Source: Komagataella phaffii GS115 (Eukaryota > Ascomycota > Pichiomycetes > Pichiales > Pichiaceae). Taken from it: DNA of 64,000 bases. How positions within the stretch are numbered: position 1 is the stretch's first letter; each line of letters opens with the position of its first letter. Where the stretch lies: contig NC_012963.1 in NCBI RefSeq assembly GCF_000027005.1, positions 1,054,001 to 1,118,000 on the forward strand, written 5' to 3'. Made by a program: the position numbers and the translations under genes. Below the pieces are notes generated by a model, which did no database searches, was not told where the DNA came from, and worked only from the letters and a program-made list of their open reading frames with translations. This document shows, in pieces, positions 19,201 to 27,739 of the stretch.

Positions 19201-22071
19201 ATAACCAGCAATGTCATGAGGATTCACTTGAAGCTAGATGCTGATTTCTATTGGAACGAAAAATATCACGGAAATGCCCAATTTTTTTGGGTCCTGGTAG
19301 AAGAATCAGATAAATCTACTATTTTGCATGTAGAAAAGCTGATCATCAACAAGAGACAACTAAAAGCAACTCATGAATTAGATTTCATGATACCCTTGTC
19401 CGACCCTTTGCCTCCGCAAGTTGTCGTCAGAGTAATCTCTGATACTTGGATAGGAGCTGAAAACACACAAACAATTTCTTTTCAGCACCTAATCAGGCCT
19501 CATAATGAGACGCTTTCTACCCGATTATTAAAATTACAACCACTACCAATCACAGCTCTCAACAATCCAAAGATTGAAAGCATTTATTCCAAAAAGTTCA
19601 ATTACTTCAATCCTATGCAAACAATGGCATTTCATTCCCTATACAACACTAACCAGAATGTGTTCATTGGGTCTCCCACTGGTTCAGGAAAAACAGTCGT
19701 AGCCGAACTTGCAATTTGGCATGCTTTTAAGGAGTTTCCCGGATCCAAAGTTGTTTACATTGCTCCAATGAAGGCACTAGTACGGGAAAGAGTAGACGAT
19801 TGGAGAGCAAGGCTTACAGGAAATAAAGTTGTTGAATTAACCGGTGATTCTCTTCCTGAAGCCAAAGAAATTAGAGAAGCCAATATTGTTATTACTACAC
19901 CAGAGAAATTTGATGGTATTTCTCGTAATTGGCAGACCAGAAAATTTGTTCAACAGGTTTCTCTAATCATCATGGATGAGATTCATTTACTAGCAAGTGA
20001 TCGTGGACCTATCCTGGAGATCATTGTCAGCCGTATGAACTACATCTCTTTGTTTACAAACAAACAAATCAGGTTACTCGGTATGTCTACTGCAGTGTCG
20101 AACGCTATGGATATGGCCAGTTGGTTGAATGTAGGACCTTCTGGATTATTTAACTTTCCTTCATCTGTTAGGCCTGTTCCACTACAGATGTACATTGATG
20201 GTTTTCCAGACAATTTGGCATTTTGCCCTTTGATGAAGACAATGAATAAGCCAGCATACATGGCAATCAAGCAACATTCACCAAGCAAGCCTGTACTGAT
20301 CTTTGTTGCTTCAAGAAGGCAGACTAGACTTACAGCCCTTGATTTGATTCACATGTGTGGCGCAGAGGAGAATCCTCGTAGATTTATGAAAATGTCAGAT
20401 GATGAGTTGGAAGACGTGCTGGCAAAGGTAAAGGATGAAGCACTTAAATTGTCCTTGCAATTTGGTATTGGGGTGCATCATGCAGGTTTAGTAGAAAGTG
20501 ATAGAGATTTGGCTCACAAGCTGTTTGAACAGAGTAAGATTCAAATCTTAGTCGCTACCTCCACTTTGGCTTGGGGTGTGAACCTGCCTGCTTATCTGGT
20601 AGTTATCAAAGGGACCCAGTTTTTTGACCCAAAGATTGAAGCTTTTAGGGATATGGATCTTACTGATATTCTTCAAATGATGGGAAGAGCAGGTAGACCG
20701 GCATATGACACCAGTGGTGTGGCTATTGTCTATACCAAGGAATCTAAGAAAACTTTCTACAAGCACTTTTTGAACGTTGGATTCCCTGTTGAGTCATCTC
20801 TTCATAAGGTTTTAGCTGACCATATCGGTGCGGAAATTTCAGCTGGCACTATTAAGTCTCGTCAAAAGGCATTGGACTTTTTAACGTGGACTTTTTTGTT
20901 CAGACGAGCTCACAACAATCCTACTTACTACGGGATCGAAGATACGACAGATGAAGGAATCAGCAAGTACTTAACGGAACTCATCGACAAAGTTATACAG
21001 AGCCTAGAGTATGCTAAATGCTTGGTAGTTACTCCAAAGTTGCTTACTCCTACTCCCTTTTTGAAAATTTCGTCTTATTACTATTTGTCACACAAGACTA
21101 TAGGATCTTTGCTTTCAAATGTGCATAGAAATTCGTCGTTCAGAGAATGTCTTCAATGGCTCTGTGAAGCAGCAGAGTATGACGAATTATCAACTCGCCA
21201 TGGCGAAACCCTAATTAACATAGAAATGAGTGAAAAAATGAGATATCCAGCAGATTCTTTTGGTTATGAATTAGACTTCTTTTGGAATCCTCATATCAAA
21301 GCATACTTACTACTCCAAGCTTTCATGTCGCGTGTCGATCTTCCTATTGCTGACTACAGTCAAGATACTGTTGCTGTATTAGCACAAAGTTTGCGTATTC
21401 TACAGGCCTACATTGATACCACTTCAGAGCTTGGGTATCTGTCTACTACTTTGACTTTGATAAGGGTGATGCAATGTATAAAGCAGGCCTGTTGGTTCGA
21501 TAACGGGCCTTTGACTGTTTTGCCTGGTTTATCACCCGAGTTTGTCGACGAGGAGCAAGATGATGGAGGGGACTTGGATAAACTTGTTTTAGAGGAAGCT
21601 CAGAATTCCGATGAAAGTTCTAACGAGTTAAAGAAACTTGGTTCCATGAGCTATGGTCAGCTTCAAGTTTTGGCTAATCAACTGGGTGTTCCGGCTCAGA
21701 AAAGAAAAAGGTTCTTGGACGTTGCTTCAAAAATCCCAACTGGTGAGTTCAACGTTAAGCAACCTAATGTCGACACTCTTGTTGTTACTCTCAATCATGA
21801 GAACGCTCCATGGAACCAGGATTTCAAGGTTTATGCCCCAAGGTTTGGAAAATCCCAAAGAGAGACATGGTTTGCAATCCTTTGTGAACCCGAGTTCGAC
21901 GAATTGGTCATTTTGAAACGTGCTAGCCCTCAAATGGTTAACAAGAAGGGCTCCGTCGTGTGCAATATAGATATTCCTGAACAACTTAAAGGTAGAATGC
22001 TCACTGTTATGTTTGTTAGTGATTTTATGGACATCACCTACGGCACTACAATCACTTTGAGTAAGGAATAG
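16243..22071 (+). CDS. SLH1: Slh1/ASCC3-type tandem Ski2-like helicase
   Basis: This 1942-residue protein has two helicase cassettes. The first has APTGAGKT near residue 287 and DEVH near 407. The second has SPTGSGKT near residue 1144 and DEIH near 1245. Each is followed by a Sec63-like unit. This is the Brr2/Slh1 class. The length is close to Slh1 (1967) and shorter than Brr2 (about 2160), and the N-terminus (IFGFENFDLISNIL) is ASCC3-like, so SLH1 is preferred. Slh1 is the motor of the RQT complex, which splits collided ribosomes in quality control. It is convergent with EFG1, its neighbour in Saccharomyces too. Confidence 0.9.
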   Translation: MSSYDVSSTKSYLQAMQPMIESLEELSLVVPDEEIKIPQFKDDDGFQLNVLKSLQALFDEIERSEIDTSDSDSGEIRPIDELIEELSNFCVTSESGFTTDQLLQQVRDILQQNDSQDLIQSLLVDIFGFENFDLISNILKNQEALVAQEKPRTMKNDSLKATADEEIAIQVRENRRKAKIQPLEFAPSKEKYPHVFRSYESGNTISFTGKKYSLPVGTTRQAYGKYEEIVIPYPTAKPVVINERAIQISELDPICKGTFKNYKTLNRMQSLIYPVAYNTNENMLVCAPTGAGKTDVATLTTLSVINQFVTETATEEGLQLDIDYESFKIVYVAPLKALAAEIVEKFTQKLGWLGIQVRELTGDMQLTKSEIIATQVIVTTPEKWDVVTRKSNGDNELVEKVKLLIIDEVHLLHEDRGSVIETLVARTLRQVESSQSMIRVVGLSATLPNFIDVADFLGVNRHVGMFYFDQSFRPVPLKQQLIGVRKQDSPRATRDAIENVAYEKLVELVEEGHQVMVFVHSRKDTAMTARSFINAAGKNEEFSYFDCSNSESFERFRREMGKNRNKDVKELFQHGFGIHHAGMLRSDRNITEKMFTAGAIKVLCCTSTLAWGVNLPAAAVIIKGTQVYDSKQGGFTDLGISDVIQIFGRAGRPQYEQFGTGILCTNLEKLDHYISLITQQHPIESKLAAKLVDNLNAEISLGTVTNVDEGVQWLGYTYMNVRMKQNPFAYGIDWKELSQDPQLVQKRRNMIIEAARKLHTLQMIIYDDRSNSLVPKDLGRVASDFYLLNESVEVFNQLLNPRATEADVLSMICMSSEFDNVKAREDETNELSKLLDESTECQIAASPDTAQGKTNILLQAYITQSSVKNSALVSDLNYVAQNSARICRALFLIGLNRRWGIFSKVMLSICKSIDRRIWAWSHPLRQFDIPTDIMKQIEAKNPTIDTLRDLTVEELGDLGHNKKMGKSIHRLIDSFPYILIDAEAFPITSNVMRIHLKLDADFYWNEKYHGNAQFFWVLVEESDKSTILHVEKLIINKRQLKATHELDFMIPLSDPLPPQVVVRVISDTWIGAENTQTISFQHLIRPHNETLSTRLLKLQPLPITALNNPKIESIYSKKFNYFNPMQTMAFHSLYNTNQNVFIGSPTGSGKTVVAELAIWHAFKEFPGSKVVYIAPMKALVRERVDDWRARLTGNKVVELTGDSLPEAKEIREANIVITTPEKFDGISRNWQTRKFVQQVSLIIMDEIHLLASDRGPILEIIVSRMNYISLFTNKQIRLLGMSTAVSNAMDMASWLNVGPSGLFNFPSSVRPVPLQMYIDGFPDNLAFCPLMKTMNKPAYMAIKQHSPSKPVLIFVASRRQTRLTALDLIHMCGAEENPRRFMKMSDDELEDVLAKVKDEALKLSLQFGIGVHHAGLVESDRDLAHKLFEQSKIQILVATSTLAWGVNLPAYLVVIKGTQFFDPKIEAFRDMDLTDILQMMGRAGRPAYDTSGVAIVYTKESKKTFYKHFLNVGFPVESSLHKVLADHIGAEISAGTIKSRQKALDFLTWTFLFRRAHNNPTYYGIEDTTDEGISKYLTELIDKVIQSLEYAKCLVVTPKLLTPTPFLKISSYYYLSHKTIGSLLSNVHRNSSFRECLQWLCEAAEYDELSTRHGETLINIEMSEKMRYPADSFGYELDFFWNPHIKAYLLLQAFMSRVDLPIADYSQDTVAVLAQSLRILQAYIDTTSELGYLSTTLTLIRVMQCIKQACWFDNGPLTVLPGLSPEFVDEEQDDGGDLDKLVLEEAQNSDESSNELKKLGSMSYGQLQVLANQLGVPAQKRKRFLDVASKIPTGEFNVKQPNVDTLVVTLNHENAPWNQDFKVYAPRFGKSQRETWFAILCEPEFDELVILKRASPQMVNKKGSVVCNIDIPEQLKGRMLTVMFVSDFMDITYGTTITLSKE

Positions 22072-22150
22072 CCGAATAGAAGTAATGTAATTTTTTATTA
22101 ATTAGAAAAAGGTCACTATAAGATAAAAATTAAGCCAACGATGGGAGCAT

Positions 22151-22864
22151 CTATTCAAAGAATTCTTCTTCCTGTTGTCCTTGATTGTTGATCGCTTGTG
22201 TTGTCGTTTTATGATGAGAAACGTCATCTGTAACTGGATTTGATTCATCATTTTGAGTTTTGCTTAACGTCGTCACGTTGACGGCAGGCCTTCCGGCTAA
22301 AATATCCTCCAACGTATTAGGTAGAGTGCCGGCTTCTGCCATTTCAGAGATCAACTTTTTGTACGCAAGCCTTTCCTGCTCTGTGTGCAGCAGCCCTTTC
22401 TTGGTTTCTTCAGACAGCTTTTCATTCGGGTCGACAGGGTTTGGAAATAAACTAATATACTTTTCAGCCTTTGGAAAGTTTACTACATAAGCCAAATCAA
22501 TTTCACAATGATGCAGCTTTTTCTTTAACTTTTTTATTTCCTTTTTATCGGTCGCAGCTTCCAGTTCATTCTTGACTCTCTTGTAGTTTCTTAAAGCCTT
22601 CTTCTTTTCAAAAAACCGGATCATGTGATACTTTTTAGCATATTTTTGTGCTCTTAAATCAACCTTCTTGTCCTCCAAGTCCATTTTCAAAGCGTTAAGT
22701 GCCCTTTCATTCTCCAGACGAACATCTGATGGTAGCTCTTGTTTCCTCAATAGTCTTTCAATATCACGTATTTTCTTCTTTAGCTTGGCTGAACCAGCGC
22801 CAATAAGCCCAGAAACATCAACTCCACTTGATGAGTTGGACTGACGAGGGGGGTATTTGGGCAT
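22151..22864 (-). CDS. EFG1: rRNA-processing protein Efg1
   Basis: The 237-residue protein is highly charged and helical. It has KLKKKIRDIERLL and RALNALKMDLEDKKVDL near the N-terminus, KYHMIRFFEKKKALR in the middle, and a conserved VVNFPKAEKYISLFP block. This matches the Efg1 family (nucleolar, needed for early 18S rRNA processing in the small-subunit processome). I chose the Met at 22864 (MPKYPPRQ) rather than the longer frame from 23026. The extra 54 residues are hydrophobic and unlike the family, and this start gives the expected length. Confidence 0.9.
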   Translation of the reverse strand: MPKYPPRQSNSSSGVDVSGLIGAGSAKLKKKIRDIERLLRKQELPSDVRLENERALNALKMDLEDKKVDLRAQKYAKKYHMIRFFEKKKALRNYKRVKNELEAATDKKEIKKLKKKLHHCEIDLAYVVNFPKAEKYISLFPNPVDPNEKLSEETKKGLLHTEQERLAYKKLISEMAEAGTLPNTLEDILAGRPAVNVTTLSKTQNDESNPVTDDVSHHKTTTQAINNQGQQEEEFFE

Positions 22865-23071
22865 GTTTGATAAGGGCAGCAGGCAAGTTTTGGTTGAGAC
22901 TAAGATTCCAAAGAGAAAAAAAAAATCTAGATAGTTGAAAAGTTTCGCTTGATTACATAAGCATAAATATGTGATGTAGATTCTGTTATTGGGGTGCCGT
23001 TGATATCCAAGCAGGCCCAGTCCCAAGTTTCTGTATCTGGGTGAGTACTATACAATTTGAAATGACTGTGT

Positions 23072-23596
23072 TTATACTGGAAGAACAGAGATACCAGCTA
23101 TCCTGTCAAGTATTGGAGCAACGGCTGGATGTCTAAAAATTGGGCCAATGAAGGGAATACTTCTTAGAAATTGAATAATGACAGAGAAGAAATCACCAAA
23201 CAATATCACTATACCCAAACTTTCAATAATAAAGCCTAAAAATGATCTGCCCGTTAGAATCAAAACAATGCCCAATGCAAGAAGTATGGTCCCTCTAACT
23301 TTCTGTGGTCTGGTAAAAAATACAACTGTTTTTAACGGTCCAATAATGAGGACTAGGCCAATCACAAACAAAACATTTCCCAACGCCAATAATGCTGCAT
23401 CAAAAAATGTAATTACTCCTAGAATGAAAAAGAATAGTCCTTGACATGTTAGTAGAGTGCATGAGCACGTCTCAGAATATTGGACTTACCACAAGCTGTG
23501 AAACCGACACCAAATTCTATTGTTAGTAAGTTTGATGAACTAGAATAAATTGGAACGGCTCAATGACTCACTTTGTAGCTCTGTTAACCAGATCAT
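23072..23596 (-). CDS. GOT1: Golgi transport protein Got1, three exons
   Basis: On the minus strand the exons are 23572-23596, 23490-23516 and 23072-23439, giving 139 residues. Introns 23517-23571 and 23440-23489 start GTGAGT and GTAAGT and each carries a TACTAAC branch site. The joined N-terminus [18 protein letters not shown] and the four membrane segments ([56 protein letters not shown]) match Saccharomyces Got1. Got1 helps ER-to-Golgi and early-Golgi vesicle fusion. Starting from the internal Met in exon 3 would lose the conserved first membrane segment. Confidence 0.9.
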
Positions 23597-23817
23597 TTGA
23601 TGTTTTGTTGAAAAAAGCAAGACCAGAGGCCAGAGATACGTGTTGGCTGGTTGGAGCTAGTCGTGTATGGTGTTGAGATGGAGCCAGTCAGTAGGCGGAG
23701 AGTTATCCAGAAGGTAAAGTGCACTGCCTCCCTTCCAATGACATGCTCGATTATCGTTAAATAGCACATGATGCTTCTAGCCTAACTACATCTTATACAG
23801 AATCAATTGAAGGCACC

Positions 23818-24330
23818 ATGCCAAAGGATACTCCCCCTCTTCCTCCCAGTTATGAGGAATCACAAGCTGATAGTAGAAGTCCAGAGAGCCTCTATACAAA
23901 TAACCTTTCATTGCCTTGGAGATATCCAAGGGGATATTATTGTAAGAAATGCAATAATTCAGGGTACAAGTTGAAGAATAGTAAACCATGCAGCACATGT
24001 TGGTCGAAATTTGAACCAAAGAAGAGACCTTCACCTGTTCCCCCCAAACCTGCCCCAATGTCTCCACCCCCACAAACCAATGTATTTTACCCTCCGCCCG
24101 CTCCGAGTCCGATTCCACCTGTTATCCCCGTTTCGGGAGTTCCATTGCAATATTTTCCGAATCAACCACAACCCTATATTCTGCCGCCACGGATGGTGCA
24201 GCCAGGAGATCCAGCAATTGGCGGAATTCTTTGCTATAAATGCAATGGAGATGGATATCGATATAATTTCTTTTTGGAGAGGGAGACTTGCCCTAAATGC
24301 GGGGGAATAGGTAGAGTGAACAACTATTAG
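23818..24330 (+). CDS. HUA1: Hua1-like zinc-finger protein
   Basis: The 170-residue protein has two DnaJ-like zinc elements: CKKCNNSGYKLKNSKPCSTC near residues 42-61 and CYKCNGDGYRYN ... CPKCGGIGRV at the C-terminus. A proline-rich linker separates them. A PPSY motif lies near the N-terminus, which fits Hua1 as a partner of the WW-domain ubiquitin ligase Rsp5 and of actin-patch proteins. The segment VQPGDPAIGGILC is also found in Saccharomyces Hua1. It is a cytosolic protein probably linked to endocytosis; the precise role is not settled. Confidence 0.9.
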   Translation: MPKDTPPLPPSYEESQADSRSPESLYTNNLSLPWRYPRGYYCKKCNNSGYKLKNSKPCSTCWSKFEPKKRPSPVPPKPAPMSPPPQTNVFYPPPAPSPIPPVIPVSGVPLQYFPNQPQPYILPPRMVQPGDPAIGGILCYKCNGDGYRYNFFLERETCPKCGGIGRVNNY

Positions 24331-24417
24331 GCCCAGACTAGGTAGAGCTGGACAGAGGTTGCCTCCTCATTCGATGGAATGTGGCTGGAACTGTTTCCTT
24401 TTAAAAGAGTTGACGTG

Positions 24418-24960
24418 TCAACGTACTTTTAGAAATGATGATCGTTTTGTTAAATAGAGATGCGTTTGAGCACCCTTGAACGATACGATATCCAAGGAAT
24501 TATAATATCTATTCTCATTCTTATTGGGTTCTTTCAGGCGTCCAAGATCACTCCAATTGGGAAACATGAAGTTCGAATAGCTGAACCTGACCACCTTCAG
24601 CTGCAAATTCAATGACTGTCCAATGAGAGTGCCACTATTAGAACATCCCGTCATGGGTAAAACTTGGACAACAAGAGAATTGTCAATAATTTCCTTTCAG
24701 GGAGTTTCATACTGCAAAGGTGCTTTGCCCCTTGGCAGCCTCTTCATGTTCACAACATTATGTTCATATGTTGCTCAGTGTACTCGGGTCAACATAGGAG
24801 AGTAAGCTCCAAACCATTCGAGATTTTCAAATGCGGAACACTCTCTTCGACAAATCCACCTAACGGTGGTACTAATTCCTCTCTTTTGAAGACCAATCGG
24901 TTCACAAATATCTGGGATTCTAGTTTGAGTTAAACCTCTGTTGATGTTTAGGTAATCAAT
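24418..24960 (-). pseudogene. Possible decayed or multi-exon gene of unknown family
   Basis: The minus strand carries 78 open codons from an ATG at 24654 to a stop at 24418. The same frame reads upstream through EIIDNSLVVQVLP to a TGA at 24697-24699 and another at 24775-24777. A second frame upstream (about 24800-24945) gives FVNRLVFKREELVPPLGGFVE-type text that also looks coded. No good GT donor joins the two. So this is either a relic with a frameshift and stops, or an expressed gene whose introns I cannot place. I do not recognise the family. It is convergent with HUA1. Confidence 0.35.
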
Positions 24961-25259
24961 TCATAACATATATATGCAAGCGAAGCGTCATCGCTTCCGC
25001 ATCCGGAAAGCTGTGCACCAATGCATGCACAAAGGGTTAATTATACTTGGGGTTGCATAGGTTACCAAAAAGGAATATGTTTATTTGTTCTCTTGTTGCT
25101 AGGTAGGTACACAGGTACGGTACGCAAAAGAAAGAGTCTTCGCCAGTAGTTCTAGAAGGTCAGGAGAATGCGTGACAAAACAAGGTCGGATCTAAGAGGG
25201 ATAGAAGGGCATAATCATACGAAGGGGGCCTTTCAGTTCACTCGCATCAATATTTACAG

Positions 25260-25275
25260 AGGCCGTATACGGCCT
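25260..25275. promoter_or_regulatory. Perfect 16-base palindrome AGGCCGTATACGGCCT
   Basis: An exact dyad with CCG and CGG half-sites four bases apart, about 480 bases upstream of MIH1. It could bind a Zn2Cys6 dimer or form a small hairpin; a T-rich run follows it. No function is proven. Confidence 0.4.
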
Positions 25276-25756
25276 TTTCTTTTGTGTACTTATCTCTAGG
25301 CCCCTATTGTTTTTAGCTCGCGTCACATATGCTTTATCCACACCAAACTGGTTTCTACGGTCACCATCCTGCGTGGATTATCCGATGGAACCAAATTATT
25401 CGAGCCCAAAACAAACCACAACGAAGAAGTTCCATCCATGCTGACAGGTGGTTCCTTCTCCCAGACCTTCGAAGCGTAGCCTGCCGTCAAATACGTTCTC
25501 CTATCTGACTGACTCCTTTGGTCGTTTTCCACAGTCGTCTTTATCACGCTTTTTAATACTTGGCTTTGGCGCATTGATTGCTAATATTATTTCTCACTCA
25601 CCTGAAACGCAAATCTGGTAATTTCCTGATCTGGCTCGTTTGTGTATCCAACACTACATTCCCTAATTTTTCGAACTAACATAAAGCCAATCGAATATCC
25701 TACACCACACGGCATCCTCCAAAACCCTTCGATCTTTAATCTCCTGATCATAGCTT

Positions 25757-27058
25757 ATGGGCAAGAAAGACAAGAAGGTCCTTCCATTGGCGCCTTATGC
25801 CAGTGAGACAGGTGCTGAAGACGACTTCCTGCCTCCTTTCTTGCGACTCCGAAACCACTCCTCTTCGATGAGTTCCATCGGTTCTCTGAGTGTCTTTAGT
25901 GATTACGACAACGAGCTGTGTGAAGTGTCAAGAACCTCTTCGTTGAGCGTTAGCCACGCTCCTTTCCAAGCTGAGAAGCCCCCAATGTTCAGCAGTCGAT
26001 CATCTCTCAGCTTCAAGTCTGCTAAGAAGGACTTCCTTTTGGGAACTACAACTGGAGGCCTAAATAGATGTCCGTTTGATTCAGATTCAGAAGGTTCTCC
26101 TATGAGAAGTCTTCCCAAAGTTTCGGGTGCTTCGTGTCTGCAAGAAGGTGAAGACGATGAAGAGGATAACGAAGAGGATGAAAATTCTCCTACAAGAGCC
26201 CCATCTAGAATGTCTCGACTATCTAGAGTCTCTCCAGCTGGTTCTCCCACAGGTTCTCCCACAGGTTCCCCAAAAAGGAAGAACAGATTGAGTCTGGTAC
26301 GAAACAAGGTACTGAGAACTCAATCAATGATCAACTCCCCAAGTGATTTATACCACAAATCATGCAAATCATATGACAACTCTTTGATGGCTAAATGTGG
26401 TCTTCGTACTGAGACTGGCTCGCAGGACGTTCTGCCTAGAATCAAGATCGACGAATTTGTCAGAATACTGGATGGTCATTACCGGGATACGTTCGAAGAC
26501 ATTGTAATAGTTGATTGTCGGTTTGAATATGAGTACAATGGAGGACATGTGAATCGTGCTATCAATATAATATCAAAGAAACAATTAGAGGACTACTTCT
26601 TCACCTCTCCATCCACAAAGAAAGTCTTAATGATATTCCATTGCGAGTTCAGCTCTTATAGAGGACCAATCATGGCCAACCATTTAAGACAATGCGATCG
26701 ACTTATAAATCAGGACAATTATCCCTTTCTCAACTACCCGGACATCGTTGTCCTAGATGGTGGTTACAAAAGTTTCTTTCAAAACCACGCAGACCGCTGC
26801 TTCCCGAAAAGCTATATCACTATGAAAGATACTAACTTTTTACTTACTTGTGAGAAAGAATTACATCGCATACGTTCCGAGGATAAAGGAACTTTACAGA
26901 GGTGTAAATCCACTAACATGATTACCAAGAAGCGACTCAAACGAACCGTTACTTCACTCAGTGGTTTTACTCCTCACGAAAACGCACATCCTGAATTTGA
27001 TTTTGAATTCAAGTTTCCACTATCCAAACAAGGAATGCCTCCCTCATCGTTATCATAA
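25757..27058 (+). CDS. MIH1: Cdc25/Mih1 tyrosine phosphatase
   Basis: The 433-residue protein has a Ser-rich, acidic N-terminal half and a C-terminal rhodanese-fold phosphatase domain (about 225-375). The domain has IVDCRFEYEYNGGH and the active-site loop HCEFSSYR (Cys and Arg of CX5R), as in all Cdc25 enzymes. It removes the inhibitory phosphate from Cdc28 tyrosine 19 and promotes entry into mitosis. The N-terminus includes a small GSPT repeat (SPAGSPTGSPTGSP) and many SP sites, which suggests phospho-regulation. Together with IMP2, CCS1 and the YET gene it forms a cluster also found near Saccharomyces YMR035-YMR040. Confidence 0.95.
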   Translation: MGKKDKKVLPLAPYASETGAEDDFLPPFLRLRNHSSSMSSIGSLSVFSDYDNELCEVSRTSSLSVSHAPFQAEKPPMFSSRSSLSFKSAKKDFLLGTTTGGLNRCPFDSDSEGSPMRSLPKVSGASCLQEGEDDEEDNEEDENSPTRAPSRMSRLSRVSPAGSPTGSPTGSPKRKNRLSLVRNKVLRTQSMINSPSDLYHKSCKSYDNSLMAKCGLRTETGSQDVLPRIKIDEFVRILDGHYRDTFEDIVIVDCRFEYEYNGGHVNRAINIISKKQLEDYFFTSPSTKKVLMIFHCEFSSYRGPIMANHLRQCDRLINQDNYPFLNYPDIVVLDGGYKSFFQNHADRCFPKSYITMKDTNFLLTCEKELHRIRSEDKGTLQRCKSTNMITKKRLKRTVTSLSGFTPHENAHPEFDFEFKFPLSKQGMPPSSLS

Positions 27059-27103
27059 TAAACTCATAGTCATAAGTACGTGCATTTCTATTAAATTCCT
27101 ATT

Positions 27104-27616
27104 TTACATCGGACTGTCCTCCGCTCTTAAATAATCCTCCCTAACTTCTCTACCCCCTTCACCAGAGATATTACCTATCCTGTTCAGGGGAAAAATTACG
27201 TGAGTTGCTCTTCCTAATACAAGGCCCAACGATATCGGACCAAAGTTGTTACTATCCACGCTGTGTATATTGTCTCCTTCTACCCAAAGATGGTTTCTTG
27301 GAATGGACACTTTGTCTTTGGGGTATGGATGCCTAGTCACCACGGTATCCCCTTGAACAGCCTTTATACGTTTAGCATATAACTTCTCTGGATCTACAGG
27401 AGACCTTATAAAAACCACGTCTCCCACTTTGAGTGACTCTTTGAAGTTTAACTTCCATAAAATCACATAGTCAGAATAACCTTTAACGGGATTCAAAGTG
27501 GGTGACATTGAGGATCCTTCCACCTTTCCAACGTATATCAGGTGTTCCTTTACCGTATAAATCACCGGTATCCAAGTGAGAAAGACCAACCCTGTTTTTA
27601 AGGAGTGTTTGAGCAT
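27104..27616 (-). CDS. IMP2: Mitochondrial inner membrane protease subunit 2
   Basis: The 170-residue protein is a type I signal-peptidase-like serine protease. It has an N-terminal membrane segment and a catalytic Ser in EGSSMSPTLNP (about residue 36). The Lys lies in LYAKRIKAVQGD, and the box E motif is HLWVEGDN ... DSNNFGPI. Imp2 works with Imp1 in the intermembrane space, cutting sorting signals from proteins such as cytochrome c1. I chose the Met at 27616 (MLKHSLKTG), giving about the Saccharomyces length (177), over the longer frame from 27727. CCS1 diverges from a gap of 123 bases. Confidence 0.9.
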   Translation of the reverse strand: MLKHSLKTGLVFLTWIPVIYTVKEHLIYVGKVEGSSMSPTLNPVKGYSDYVILWKLNFKESLKVGDVVFIRSPVDPEKLYAKRIKAVQGDTVVTRHPYPKDKVSIPRNHLWVEGDNIHSVDSNNFGPISLGLVLGRATHVIFPLNRIGNISGEGGREVREDYLRAEDSPM

Positions 27617-27739
27617 CAAGTTGAGTATATGTGGTAAGGTGAAGGATAGATGTGCGATGTCTCCAGATATGGCGCGATTCTCAAACTGATATGATGAAGC
27701 TCTTACTAATACAATCACTCTTTTCACAGTAATAGAAAC

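Larger units (their letters stand above)
24331..25756. other. Long intergenic stretch between HUA1 and MIH1
   Basis: This is the longest region without a clear gene. Its left part (24418-24960) holds protein-like minus-strand segments broken by in-frame stops, listed separately. Its right part is presumably the MIH1 promoter and carries a 16-base perfect palindrome at 25260-25275. I see no tRNA, snoRNA with convincing boxes, or repeat element. Confidence 0.5.

Noticed and set aside
16243..22071. BRR2 as identity of the giant helicase
   Set aside because: The length and N-terminus fit Slh1/ASCC3 better, and the neighbour EFG1 matches the Saccharomyces SLH1 locus.
22865..23026. 54-residue N-terminal extension of EFG1
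   Set aside because: It is hydrophobic and unlike the family; the Met at 22864 gives the standard start.
24433..24590. Possible C/D snoRNA (ATGATGA and CTGA boxes)
   Set aside because: The boxes are about 150 bases apart, lack a terminal stem, and lie within the protein-like relic on the other strand.
25903..26307. 134-codon minus-strand frame inside MIH1
   Set aside because: Its Ser runs and GEPVGEP repeats are the reverse image of MIH1's acidic and GSPT stretches.
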